Positions 1 to 8,664 of a stretch of 48,555 nucleotides of DNA are shown here, in pieces. Under the pieces are notes generated by a model, which had not been told where the DNA came from, did not search any database, and worked only from the letters and a program-made list of their open reading frames with translations. Position 1 is the first letter of the stretch; each line of letters starts with the position of its first letter. A program made the translations under genes and the position numbers. The DNA comes from Bacteroidaceae bacterium (lineage in GTDB: Bacteria; Bacteroidota; Bacteroidia; Bacteroidales; Bacteroidaceae), in the NCBI GenBank assembly GCA_024401095.1, contig JAKSLR010000025.1, forward strand, positions 1 to 48,555. Reading direction: 5' to 3'.

Positions 1-53
<53 letters not shown>

Positions 54-61
54 AAACTTTG

Positions 62-135
62 CGGTGCGTACGAGGCTCGAACTCGTGACCCCATGCGTGA
101 CAGGCATGTATTCTAACCAACTGAACTAACGCACC
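62..135 (-). tRNA. tRNA-Asp (anticodon GTC)
   Basis: Minus strand. The acceptor GGTGCGT pairs with ACGCACC, followed by discriminator G. The D-arm contains TAGTTCAGTTGGTTAGAA, the anticodon stem ATGCC is paired with GCAT and the loop gives GTC, and the T-loop is GTTCGAGCC. All four arms can be drawn. CCA is not encoded (the next bases are CAA), so it must be added after transcription; a CCA-adding enzyme is encoded at 31778-33247. Confidence 0.95.
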
Positions 136-162
136 ATTATGCTTTGTTCCTGAAAGCGGGTG

Positions 163-193
163 CAAAGATAGCACTTTTTCTTTACTCTGCAAA
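163..193 (-). promoter_or_regulatory. Bacteroidota-type promoter for tRNA-Asp/tRNA-Thr
   Basis: On the minus strand a -33 TTTG (190-193) is separated by 19 bases from a perfect -7 box TATCTTTG (163-170). It lies 28 bases upstream of the tRNA-Asp 5' end. This is the primary sigma factor (SigABfr) consensus known from Bacteroidota. Confidence 0.8.
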
Positions 194-226
194 CTTATTC
201 CTAAAAAAGTTACCTTATGCCATTAT

Positions 227-1189
227 TTATTCATTCAAAACACCACAATGTGGACATTTACACTTCTTTTGCGGAATAGGGCGACCACAGGCTCCGCATC
301 GGTAAGATGACAGGCTATTGCATCGTGACAAGGCAAACCCAATATATAATATCAAGAATAAATAGCCTATATAATAAGGTGTAGTAAAGGTAAAGAATAT
401 ATAACATACGACACAAATGGCTGCCAGACCAATCAAGTAAGTTATAGAATCTCCAATGGATAATTTCTTGAACACCTCATCTAATACAGCTATCATAAGT
501 ATTAGTATTCCCCAGACACAAGTGATAAAGCAAGCCAGGCCCAACGGTAATTCAAAAGGATTCAAACTTGGGTAATAATAAAAATGAACCCAAGTCTCTG
601 GAACAAAATGCTGAATTGAACCATAAAAAACAGCTGAAACGGAAATGAGTATGCAAAGCAATGCTGGATATGGACTATCTATGTCATTAAAGTGCACAAT
701 CTGCAAAGGCTTTCTTAATGAAACCCGATATAAATAGTTTAATATGGCTAAACCTATGAGTAACAAGAACCATAGCAGATGAGTATGGCTAAACAAATAA
801 ATAAACTCTGAAATTGGATCATCAGGAGTAACTTTGTCTAAAAGCTGAGTTTCGCGAATCCAGCCAAACGTTTCCTGATCCCTTGCAACCTTTATGTATA
901 TTGAGTCTATAGAATCTTCTGGCTGTACCTGAAAATCTGCTACAACAATAAGATCACCTTTATAAATCGTAACAGAATCTGAATCTTGAGGTGCTGTTTC
1001 CAAGATTACAGAATCTGCAACTACAGAAAAATTATAGTTTATCGTATAGTGGTGTTCTTCAATAAAACGCATAGAATCACTTACCTCATCAGGCAAATTC
1101 TTTTGAGAATAGTCTGAAGACGGGTAAGTGCATCCTACAGCAAAACCGCAGATCAGCACAACAAGGAAAAACCATTTACTCTTCTGCAT
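227..1189 (-). CDS. Membrane lipoprotein with SH3-like domain, five membrane segments and C-terminal zinc ribbon
   Basis: 320 residues. The N-terminus is a lipoprotein signal with lipobox AVGC (Cys20). Residues about 50-115 read as a bacterial SH3-like domain (a pattern around VADSVILETAPQ and GWIRE). Then come about five hydrophobic segments (roughly residues 138-158, 174-194, 213-236, 248-268, 273-290), and the C-terminus has a CGAC...CKCPHCG zinc ribbon. With a lipidated outside N-terminus, an odd number of spans would put the zinc ribbon in the cytoplasm. The start overlaps the end of the upstream U32 gene by 14 bases, so it is probably the last gene of that operon. Its function is unknown; domain names are by motif only, and the span count is my estimate. 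Confidence 0.8.
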   Translation of the reverse strand: MQKSKWFFLVVLICGFAVGCTYPSSDYSQKNLPDEVSDSMRFIEEHHYTINYNFSVVADSVILETAPQDSDSVTIYKGDLIVVADFQVQPEDSIDSIYIKVARDQETFGWIRETQLLDKVTPDDPISEFIYLFSHTHLLWFLLLIGLAILNYLYRVSLRKPLQIVHFNDIDSPYPALLCILISVSAVFYGSIQHFVPETWVHFYYYPSLNPFELPLGLACFITCVWGILILMIAVLDEVFKKLSIGDSITYLIGLAAICVVCYIFFTFTTPYYIGYLFLILYIGFALSRCNSLSSYRCGACGRPIPQKKCKCPHCGVLNE

Positions 1190-3011
1190 ACACCTTCATC
1201 TGACAGTTCTTACAATCGAAATGAAGCCGGAACCGGCGTCCATCTCTAGAAACTAAATAATAAGGTTCCACAAAAGGCGACTTATTCTTCTGATGAACCG
1301 GGCACCACCCCATCATATAGCGAATACAATGACGACAGAACATAAGTGCACCTGCCCTAGCTGCAACTTTTTCAAAAGCAGAATCAACAGAAACAGCCCC
1401 CTGGTTCATATAAAAAGTCTGCGACTTTTGATTCATTGCATTAGCCAAATACGTTAGTGCTTGACCTTGGTAATACTTCCCGTCAGTGGAAGACCTTCGG
1501 CAAGCAATTTCCTGTGAATAGGTTATCTTCCTGGCACGAATCAATTTGTCAACACCTTCACGTCTCCATTCTGCAAGAATAGAAGAAGGAAAGAAATAAT
1601 CCTTAGAAAGCTGGACAGAAATGGCCTTTGCCTCAAATGGGGTATTTCCAAGTTTAGACAGCTGGGTCTTAATATTCTCTGTCTGCGATGTTCTGGCTAA
1701 TTCTTTTTCTCTACGCAGCGGAAGAACAACCTTATTATCATCTTCATCTGTCAATGACAGGCAAAAACCATCGGAAATTTCGGAAAGACTTATCTCTACA
1801 GCAATCTTACGTTGAGCAGAAGCACGCATAAGCGTCTTCTCAAACTCCTGATCATAATTCCGATAAAGAACAGTCCTTGGTCGGATATTCACTTTTTCCT
1901 GGGGGTAAAGCTTATTCTGATCTACCTTATTAATTCTAAATCCCTGCAAAGAACCTGTTTCATCCACATAACAAACCCCATCACCATTATTGAAATGACG
2001 AGTTCCTGACAACACGATATAATTGCCACGGAGTTCCTTAACGTATCCCATTTCTTCACCCTTTGATTTTGGAGATTCCATGGAACAGATGTCATCTCTA
2101 CGTCCATGAAGAAAGTAATCCGTAAAGCCACGATTAAAACTTTTGTTTAACTGAGGAGTGAAGTTCAAGACAGAACGGCCAGAAGATGCTCTAATAAATT
2201 CTGGTCGGCGTTTAAATATAGCATCCAGCTTCTTACGGTAATAAGCTGTCACATTCTTTACATAAGTCACATCCTTCAACCTTCCCTCTATTTTGAAAGA
2301 AGATGCACCAGCATCCAACAGTTGTTCCAGATTCTCGCTCTGATTCATATCCTTCAGAGATAAAGGATATTTGTTGCGAGCTATTACCTTTCCAGAAGCA
2401 TCCACCAGATCAAAAGGCAAACGACAGAACTGAGCACATTCACCTCTATTAGCACTTCGTCCGAAACAAGCCTGTGAGGCATAGCACTGACCACTATAAC
2501 TCACACAGAGCGCTCCGTGAACAAACACTTCCAACGGCATGGAAGGAACTGCTTCATGGATGTTACTAATCTCCTTTAGGCTAAGTTCACGGGCTAAAAC
2601 AGTCTGTCGGTAACCTAATTCCTCCAAATAACGTACCTTTTCAGGTGTACGGTTATCCATCTGCGTACTGGCATGCAACGGGATTGGCGGCAAATTCAAA
2701 CTAAGTAAAGCGTAATCCTGCACTATGAGTGCATCTACCCCTATATGATACAACTTCCAGATTAGTTCTTCTACATCGGGCAGTTCCTCGTCTTTCAAAA
2801 TCGTGTTAATCGTAACATAGACTCTGGCTCTATAGAGGTGAGCATATTCCACCAATTTTGCTAAGTCTTCCAAGGAATTTCCTGCGGCAGCACGGGCCCC
2901 AAATCGATTAGCGCCAATGTACACTGCATCTGCACCATGGTTTATGGCTTCTATTCCACATTCAATATTCTTAGCAGGAGCCAAGAGTTCTATCTTACGG
3001 CATTTTTTCAT
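1176..3011 (-). CDS. Peptidase U32 family protein, RlhA/TrhP-like RNA hydroxylase
   Basis: 611 residues. It has the U32 TIM-barrel start (LLAPAKN, GADAVYIGA) and the U32 signature EVFVHGALC at about 161-169, followed by a cysteine cluster (C169, C176, C182, C192, C196) that in E. coli relatives supports an iron-sulfur cluster. Although named peptidases, the characterised E. coli members TrhP and RlhA hydroxylate tRNA U34 and 23S rRNA C2501 respectively, using prephenate-derived chemistry. The long second half (DUF3656-like) and overall length favour the RlhA type. A further Cys/His-rich C-terminus (CRHC, CPVH, CKNC) is present. The start overlaps the metA stop by 4 bases (ATGA), so translation is probably coupled. 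The exact RNA target is inferred, not shown. Confidence 0.85.
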   Translation of the reverse strand: MKKCRKIELLAPAKNIECGIEAINHGADAVYIGANRFGARAAAGNSLEDLAKLVEYAHLYRARVYVTINTILKDEELPDVEELIWKLYHIGVDALIVQDYALLSLNLPPIPLHASTQMDNRTPEKVRYLEELGYRQTVLARELSLKEISNIHEAVPSMPLEVFVHGALCVSYSGQCYASQACFGRSANRGECAQFCRLPFDLVDASGKVIARNKYPLSLKDMNQSENLEQLLDAGASSFKIEGRLKDVTYVKNVTAYYRKKLDAIFKRRPEFIRASSGRSVLNFTPQLNKSFNRGFTDYFLHGRRDDICSMESPKSKGEEMGYVKELRGNYIVLSGTRHFNNGDGVCYVDETGSLQGFRINKVDQNKLYPQEKVNIRPRTVLYRNYDQEFEKTLMRASAQRKIAVEISLSEISDGFCLSLTDEDDNKVVLPLRREKELARTSQTENIKTQLSKLGNTPFEAKAISVQLSKDYFFPSSILAEWRREGVDKLIRARKITYSQEIACRRSSTDGKYYQGQALTYLANAMNQKSQTFYMNQGAVSVDSAFEKVAARAGALMFCRHCIRYMMGWCPVHQKNKSPFVEPYYLVSRDGRRFRLHFDCKNCQMKVYAEE

Positions 3012-3925
3012 CGGATTTGTTCAATATCAAATGGTGTTTTCTGATAAACGTAATAATTTATCCAATTAGTATACATCAATGTAGCATGAGCTCTCCAGCA
3101 GACTACAGGGGATTGACTAGGGTCATCGTTCTTGTAATAATGCTTTGGCATATCTATAGGCAGGCCTTTAGCCATATCACGCTTGTATTCATTGTCCAAA
3201 GTATTAGGTGCATATTCACCATGTCCGGTAATGTATATTTCACGACCATCACGAGCAATAGAGATACACACTCCAGATTCTTCTGACTCTGCCAAGACCT
3301 CTAGTTCACCGCATTTCAAGATGTCTTCTTTTCGACACTCGGTGTGGCGACTATGCGGCATCTTGAATTTGTCATCAAAACCTCGGAATAATGGACAGGT
3401 TGGCTTCAAAACCGTCTGTTCAAAGATTCCAAACACCTTCTTATCTGTATCATATTTTGGAACCCCATAATGATAATACATTCCTGCAAAAGCAGCCCAA
3501 CAAATATAAAGTGTAGAAGTCACATGAGTTTTAGCCCATTCCATGATCTCTGTCATCTCTGGCCAATAACTTACATCTTCAAAATTAAACTGTTCTACTG
3601 GAGCACCTGTAATAATCATACCGTCAAAATGTTGTTTTCGAAGTTTTTCGAAATCTTCATAAAACGCCATCATATGCTCTACAGGAGTGTTTTTCGGCGT
3701 ATGGCTCTTGAGCTTCATAAAGGTTATCTCTACCTGCAAAGGGGTATTAGAGAGTATTCTGATCAAATCAGTTTCCGTGGTAATCTTTATAGGCATGAGA
3801 TTCAAGATGACAATCTTCAGTGGACGAATATCCTGACCAGAAGCCCGGGTATTATCCATCACGAAAATGTTCTCATTCTTGAGAAGCTCTATAGCGGGTA
3901 ATTTATCAGGTAAATTTAAAGGCAT
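3008..3925 (-). CDS. metA: Homoserine O-acyltransferase MetA (probably acetyl-CoA dependent)
   Basis: 305 residues, the normal length for MetA, a class I glutamine-amidotransferase-fold enzyme acylating homoserine as the first committed step of methionine synthesis. The catalytic triad is visible as Cys142 (in YICWAAFAG), His235 and Glu237 (in TGHGEYAP). Residue 111, in GAPVEQF, is glutamate. In the Bacillus cereus enzyme, Glu111 selects acetyl-CoA, whereas the succinyl-specific E. coli enzyme has glycine there. I therefore infer homoserine O-acetyltransferase activity, although automatic annotation would say succinyltransferase. It lies 12 bases after the M13 peptidase gene and overlaps the U32 gene, so it is embedded in a multigene transcript and shows no dedicated methionine-responsive leader. 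Confidence 0.95.
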   Translation of the reverse strand: MPLNLPDKLPAIELLKNENIFVMDNTRASGQDIRPLKIVILNLMPIKITTETDLIRILSNTPLQVEITFMKLKSHTPKNTPVEHMMAFYEDFEKLRKQHFDGMIITGAPVEQFNFEDVSYWPEMTEIMEWAKTHVTSTLYICWAAFAGMYYHYGVPKYDTDKKVFGIFEQTVLKPTCPLFRGFDDKFKMPHSRHTECRKEDILKCGELEVLAESEESGVCISIARDGREIYITGHGEYAPNTLDNEYKRDMAKGLPIDMPKHYYKNDDPSQSPVVCWRAHATLMYTNWINYYVYQKTPFDIEQIR

Positions 3926-3937
3926 AGTTTTTATTTT

Positions 3938-5968
3938 TTACCAAACAGAAATACGTTTCTCTGGAGCTACATACATCTTGTCACCTTCCTTGATGCCAAA
4001 TGCTTCATACCATGCGTTGATATGTGGCAAAGTACCATTTACACGCCAACGGCCCAAAGAATGTGGGTCACTCTTTGTACGACGGCGAATTTCTGCTTCA
4101 CGGATATTCTGCCCCCAAACACTGGCATAAGCAATGAAGAAACGCTGTTCTGGAGTTAAATTATCAACAGTTGTCAAAGGTGCATCCTTGGTTGCATTCT
4201 TAAATGCCTGATAGGAAACCTCTAAACCTCCGTGATCTGCCAAGTTCTCACCCAGAGTCAACTTACCGTTTGCATTTAAGCCAGGAAGAACTTCAATCTG
4301 ATTAAACCAATCTGCCAACAAGCCTGTCTTTTCATCAAACTTCGTACGATCCTCCACTGTCCACCAGCTCTTCAGATTACCGTCCTTATCAAACTGTGAA
4401 CCTTCATCATCGAATCCATGTGTCATCTCATGACCAATTACAACACCGATTGCACCATAGTTGAATGCGTCGTCTGCATTCATATCAAAGAATGGATATT
4501 GAAGAATTCCTGCAGGGAAACAAATCTCATTTGTTGTAGGATTATAATAAGCGTTTACAGTCTGTGGAGTCATTCCCCATTCTGTAGGATCAACAGGCTT
4601 GTTCATGCGCTTTGCCAATTCATCTTGCCAGTTCCAAACACTAATAGCCTTGAGATTTTCATAATAAGACTTTGATGGATCAATCTGCAAAGAAGAATAA
4701 TCCTTCCATTCGTCAGGATAGCCAACCTTTACAAGGAAAGTACTCAGCTTTTCATGTGCCTTTTGCTTAGTTTCTTCACTCATCCATTCCTGAGCATCAA
4801 TGCGTTCGCCCAATGCTATCTGAAGATTCTTTACTAATTGTACCATTCTCTCCTTAGCCTCAGCAGGGAAATACTTCTCAACATACATTTGGCCCAAAGC
4901 CATACCCAAAGTACGGTTTACAATTTGAATTCCACGCTTCCAACGAGGCTGCTGCTGAAGGGTTCCAGTCAAGGTCTTACCAAAGAAATCAAAATGGCAA
5001 GCCAAAATCTCATCGCCAAGCATACTAGAAGCGCCATTCAAGACATTCCATTTCAAATAGTTCTTCAAGGCATCAAGGCTCTCACCGTTGATGATTGCTT
5101 CGGTTTCCTTTAGATGCTTTGGCATACCCACATTTAGCTGTTTCACCTCTGCACCAATAGTCTTAAAGAAAGAATCCCAATCTAATTGGCCGAATTGCTC
5201 CTTAAGTTCCTCAAGAGTCAATTTGTGGTACATCTCTTCAGGATTACGCATTTCCTCGTTACTCAAAGAAGCATTTGCCAAACGTGTCTCAATTCGCATC
5301 ACATCTTCCATGCGGGTCTGAGCCATTTCTTCTGTATCACCAATCAACTGGAACATCTTAACGATATGTTCCTTAAACTTATTTCGGATTTCGGTTGTAG
5401 ACTCATCATTCTCTACATAATAATCCTTCTGACCCAAAGAAAGGCCGCCCTGTGACAAATCAAAAAGGTTTTCCTTACTTGACTTCATATCTGCATCAAT
5501 GCCATAGTTGAAGAATGCGCTGGCACTACTAATGCTCATTTCTGCCATGGTGGTAAAATAGCCAGCCTTATCAGTAATTGCATCAATTTTTGCGAAATCT
5601 GACATTATAGGCTCTGCACCTTCCTTATTCAATCGGGTACTATCAGTTGCAAGTCTGTACATGTCTGCAACCTTTTGTGCAACAGATCCTTGAGCTTGCT
5701 CTTTTGAAGCCAGTTCTTCAATCAGTCCACGCAATTGAATATTATTCAACTCTGCCAACACATCAAATGCGCCATAACGAGAATACTCATCTGTCAAAGG
5801 ATTGTTCTTCATCCAATTGCCATTACAGTACTCATAAAAGTCATCACCTGGACGAATAGATTCATCTCTATTCTCTGCCTTGACACCAATGCCTAAAGGC
5901 TTAGTTTCTGTACAGCTGTAACATATAGTCCCAACCATTGCCATCACTAATAAATTTTTAACCTTCAT
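3938..5968 (-). CDS. M13 family zinc metalloendopeptidase (PepO/neprilysin type), lipoprotein
   Basis: 676 residues. A lipoprotein signal ends at Cys19 (TICYSC), predicting anchoring in the cell envelope. The M13 N-terminal domain starts at about residue 40 (RPGDDFYEYCNGNW). The catalytic domain carries the zinc motif HEMTH (513-517), the third zinc ligand Glu574 in GENLAD, with Asp578, and the substrate-binding NAYY motif at about 472-475. The C-terminus ends VSVW-like (RISVW), usual for the family. Members cleave oligopeptides. It starts one base after the ABC-F stop codon, so the two are co-transcribed. Confidence 0.95.
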   Translation of the reverse strand: MKVKNLLVMAMVGTICYSCTETKPLGIGVKAENRDESIRPGDDFYEYCNGNWMKNNPLTDEYSRYGAFDVLAELNNIQLRGLIEELASKEQAQGSVAQKVADMYRLATDSTRLNKEGAEPIMSDFAKIDAITDKAGYFTTMAEMSISSASAFFNYGIDADMKSSKENLFDLSQGGLSLGQKDYYVENDESTTEIRNKFKEHIVKMFQLIGDTEEMAQTRMEDVMRIETRLANASLSNEEMRNPEEMYHKLTLEELKEQFGQLDWDSFFKTIGAEVKQLNVGMPKHLKETEAIINGESLDALKNYLKWNVLNGASSMLGDEILACHFDFFGKTLTGTLQQQPRWKRGIQIVNRTLGMALGQMYVEKYFPAEAKERMVQLVKNLQIALGERIDAQEWMSEETKQKAHEKLSTFLVKVGYPDEWKDYSSLQIDPSKSYYENLKAISVWNWQDELAKRMNKPVDPTEWGMTPQTVNAYYNPTTNEICFPAGILQYPFFDMNADDAFNYGAIGVVIGHEMTHGFDDEGSQFDKDGNLKSWWTVEDRTKFDEKTGLLADWFNQIEVLPGLNANGKLTLGENLADHGGLEVSYQAFKNATKDAPLTTVDNLTPEQRFFIAYASVWGQNIREAEIRRRTKSDPHSLGRWRVNGTLPHINAWYEAFGIKEGDKMYVAPEKRISVW

Positions 5969-5969
5969 A

Positions 5970-7925
5970 TTAACTGTTTTTAATTTCTTCTAATTCTATT
6001 GACTTCAATTCCCATTGTTCCACAGCATTATCGAGTTGTTTCTTCAGTTCACCATGTCTTGTATATAAAGAAACATCAGAAGCGCCCTCCGCTGTTGCCA
6101 TTTTATTTTCCAACTGCGTAATTTCGTCTTCTATACGGGAAATCTCCTTTTCACAGTCTTCTACTGCTTTTTCTGCCTTTTTTATACGTTTCTGAATTTC
6201 CTTTTGCTGCTCATAAGACAATTTTCCTTCACTCGGTCCAGAAAATAGAGGAGTTTCTACCCTACCACTCGCTGATGTGCCACTGGATAGTTTGTTCACA
6301 GACAACTGATCCAAAGATGACAATTGTTTCTTTTGAAGGAAGTCATAGATTCCACCAATATATTCACGGACCAAACCACCACCAAACTCGTAAACCTTGG
6401 TCACAAGTCCATCCAAAAACTCACGATCATGGCTCACAACGATAACAGTGCCATCAAATTCACGGATTGCATCTTTCAGGACATCCTTTGAGCGCATATC
6501 CAAATGATTTGTAGGCTCATCGAGTATTAAGAGATTAACTGGCTCCAGCAGCAATTTAATCATAGCTAATCGGCTACGTTCTCCACCACTTAAAACCTTA
6601 ACTTTCTTGTCAGAAGCCTCACCTCCAAACATGAAAGCACCAAGAATATCACGGATACGAAGGCGAATATCTCCCTGAGCTACTCTATCAATTGTATCAA
6701 ATACAGTTTGTTCTCCATCTAAAAGTTGGGCTTGGTTCTGAGCAAAATATCCAATTTGAACATTATGACCAATCTTCAATGTACCATCAAATGGAATCTC
6801 ATTCATGATACATTTCACCAATGTTGATTTTCCTTCACCGTTTTTCCCTACAAATGCCACTTTTTCCCCACGCTTAATGGTTAGATTTACATGATGGAAA
6901 ACCTCATGGGAGCCATAGGCCTTTCTTGTATCTTCACAAATAACAGGATAATCCCCACTACGTTGTGCTGGCGGGAATTTAAGTCGAAGCTGAGAATTAT
7001 CAACCTCATCTATTTCTATCGGAATGATCTTCTCTAACTGTTTGATACGGCTTTGAACCTGTATAGCCTTTGTTGGTTTATAACGGAAACGTTCTATGAA
7101 ATCCTTGATATCAGCAATTTCTTTCTGTTGATTCTCGTATGCACGAATCTGCTGTTCCCGACGCTCAACACGCAATGCAACGAATTCATCGTATTTTACT
7201 TTGTAATCGTAAATTCTGCCACAAGATATTTCTATAGTTCGTGTAGTAACATTGTTAATGAAAGCCCTATCATGGCTAACCAAGACCACCGCATTGCATC
7301 GTGTAGCCAGAAAATTCTCCAGCCACTGGATAGATTCTATATCCAGGTGGTTCGTTGGCTCATCCAAAAGCAATACGTCAGGACGTTGCAAAAGAATTTT
7401 CGCAAGCTCAATTCGCATTCTCCATCCTCCACTGAACTCACTTGTAGGACGATCAAAATCAGTGCGTAAGAACCCCAATCCTTGCAGAGTACGTTCTAGC
7501 TCTGCCTGATAGTTCATTCCACCCATCATGTTGAAACGTTCGTTCTCATGAGTAAAACGCTCAACCAACTGCAAGTAACTATCCGACTCATAATCCGTTC
7601 TATCAGCCAATTCCTGATTCATTCTTGCCAACTCATCTTTCATTGCACTGATGTGTTCAAAAGCTAATTCAGCTTCTTCACGAACGGTTCTAGAATCACT
7701 TAGAACCATAACCTGAGGTAGATAGCCTATGGTTGTTTCTTTAGGAATAGCAACGACGCCACCTGTTGGCACCTGCAATCCTGCTAAAATTTTCAGCAAC
7801 GTAGATTTGCCTGCACCATTTTTGCCCACAAGAGCTATTCTGTCCTTGGGGTTAATTACAAATGAAACTTGTTGAAAAAGAGGCCGAGCACTAAACTCGA
7901 CCTCTAAATTTTCTATGGATATCAT
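5970..7925 (-). CDS. ABC-F family ATPase (Uup/EttA-like, ribosome-associated)
   Basis: 651 residues, two ABC domains and no membrane segments, the ABC-F pattern. The first Walker A is GKNGAGKST (34-42), with a signature FSGGW replacing the usual LSGGQ, and Walker B LLLDEPTNHLD. The second domain has GKNGEGKST, LSGGE and LLILDEPTNHLD. Between them is a charged linker (about 240-300), the P-site tRNA-interaction motif region. The C-terminal 80 residues are a strongly charged coiled coil, as in Uup. ABC-F proteins act on the ribosome to relieve stalling or protect against antibiotics; nothing here points to resistance. The gene starts 7 bases after the outer-membrane barrel gene. Confidence 0.93.
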   Translation of the reverse strand: MISIENLEVEFSARPLFQQVSFVINPKDRIALVGKNGAGKSTLLKILAGLQVPTGGVVAIPKETTIGYLPQVMVLSDSRTVREEAELAFEHISAMKDELARMNQELADRTDYESDSYLQLVERFTHENERFNMMGGMNYQAELERTLQGLGFLRTDFDRPTSEFSGGWRMRIELAKILLQRPDVLLLDEPTNHLDIESIQWLENFLATRCNAVVLVSHDRAFINNVTTRTIEISCGRIYDYKVKYDEFVALRVERREQQIRAYENQQKEIADIKDFIERFRYKPTKAIQVQSRIKQLEKIIPIEIDEVDNSQLRLKFPPAQRSGDYPVICEDTRKAYGSHEVFHHVNLTIKRGEKVAFVGKNGEGKSTLVKCIMNEIPFDGTLKIGHNVQIGYFAQNQAQLLDGEQTVFDTIDRVAQGDIRLRIRDILGAFMFGGEASDKKVKVLSGGERSRLAMIKLLLEPVNLLILDEPTNHLDMRSKDVLKDAIREFDGTVIVVSHDREFLDGLVTKVYEFGGGLVREYIGGIYDFLQKKQLSSLDQLSVNKLSSGTSASGRVETPLFSGPSEGKLSYEQQKEIQKRIKKAEKAVEDCEKEISRIEDEITQLENKMATAEGASDVSLYTRHGELKKQLDNAVEQWELKSIELEEIKNS

Positions 7926-7932
7926 TTTTTAC

Positions 7933-8433
7933 TTAGAAGTAGAAACCAAAGCCTACTTTAAAACCAACCTTGCTATAGTCTTGGTTTTTGAAGCTCTGGT
8001 TATAAAAAACAGAAGGTTCAATAGTTAGATAATGATTCAGATAGAATGCATAGCCAACCTCAACTTTTGCCTGCAAATCATTATAATTACCTCCTGTCAT
8101 GTTTTTATTATTCTCATGATAATAACGTCCGCCAACACCTAGGAAAATACCGTTATCATAGATGTAGTAACGAATACCTGCTCCAGCTGAAAGATCTTGA
8201 AGATGCTTGTGATTATAATCCATTCCCAATTCACCAATCAGGGCCCAACCATCCTCAATAAAAAGACCACCAGTAACATCAACTCCTAAACTTAACTTAG
8301 ATTCACCTGTGTAAGTCAGGTCAAGACCTGTAACAGAAGTGTTAAGATAATAAGTGTCACGTTCAAATTGAGCAAAAGAATTTACGGACGCAAGAAGCAC
8401 CAGTAAAGTAAAAAGTATTTTTTTCATCATCAA
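7933..8433 (-). CDS. Small outer-membrane beta-barrel protein
   Basis: 166 residues. A Sec signal peptide is cleaved at about residue 21 (SVNSFAQ). The mature part alternates hydrophobic and polar residues in short Gly/Tyr/Asn-rich strands (for example GVDVTGGLFIEDGW, GIRYYIYDNGIFLGVGGRYY) and ends in FGFYF, an aromatic C-terminus typical for insertion by the Bam complex. The length fits an 8-stranded OmpX/OmpW-like barrel. Its start overlaps the upstream small membrane protein gene by 4 bases. Specific function unknown. Confidence 0.85.
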   Translation of the reverse strand: MMMKKILFTLLVLLASVNSFAQFERDTYYLNTSVTGLDLTYTGESKLSLGVDVTGGLFIEDGWALIGELGMDYNHKHLQDLSAGAGIRYYIYDNGIFLGVGGRYYHENNKNMTGGNYNDLQAKVEVGYAFYLNHYLTIEPSVFYNQSFKNQDYSKVGFKVGFGFYF

Positions 8434-8657
8434 TTGTTTTTATTGTGGTTTATATCATTTTCTCTTTCACGAGCCATCTTGTCCTTTTTCTTCAATATCA
8501 AGAATAAGATACCGATAATCAAATATGCTACAACAACTGTAATAATCTTTTCCGTTACATCCGCTTCTTGATTCTGTGGTAACAACCACAGGAACATTGC
8601 CGTAGTATAGACAAACAAGCACAAAGGGACAAACCAAGGCTTACGATTTCTTAACAT
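8430..8657 (-). CDS. Small two-span membrane protein between cstA and an outer-membrane barrel
   Basis: 75 residues. Two hydrophobic segments (about 9-26 and 38-56) are separated by a short acidic loop, followed by a highly charged tail (KKKDKMARERENDINHNKNN). It begins 7 bases after the cstA-like gene and ends overlapping the barrel gene by 4 bases, so it is almost certainly expressed with both. I do not recognise a family. The close position to CstA would suit an accessory subunit, but that is inference from location only. Confidence 0.8.
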   Translation of the reverse strand: MLRNRKPWFVPLCLFVYTTAMFLWLLPQNQEADVTEKIITVVVAYLIIGILFLILKKKDKMARERENDINHNKNN

Positions 8658-8664
8658 TTTTCAA

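Noticed and set aside
3470..3901. 143-residue plus-strand frame opposite metA
   Set aside because: It lies fully within metA on the other strand and has no promoter, signal or domain of its own.
5970..7925. Antibiotic-resistance ABC-F protein
   Set aside because: The domain layout with a C-terminal coiled coil fits the housekeeping Uup/EttA group, and there is no mobile element, resistance neighbour or attenuation leader.
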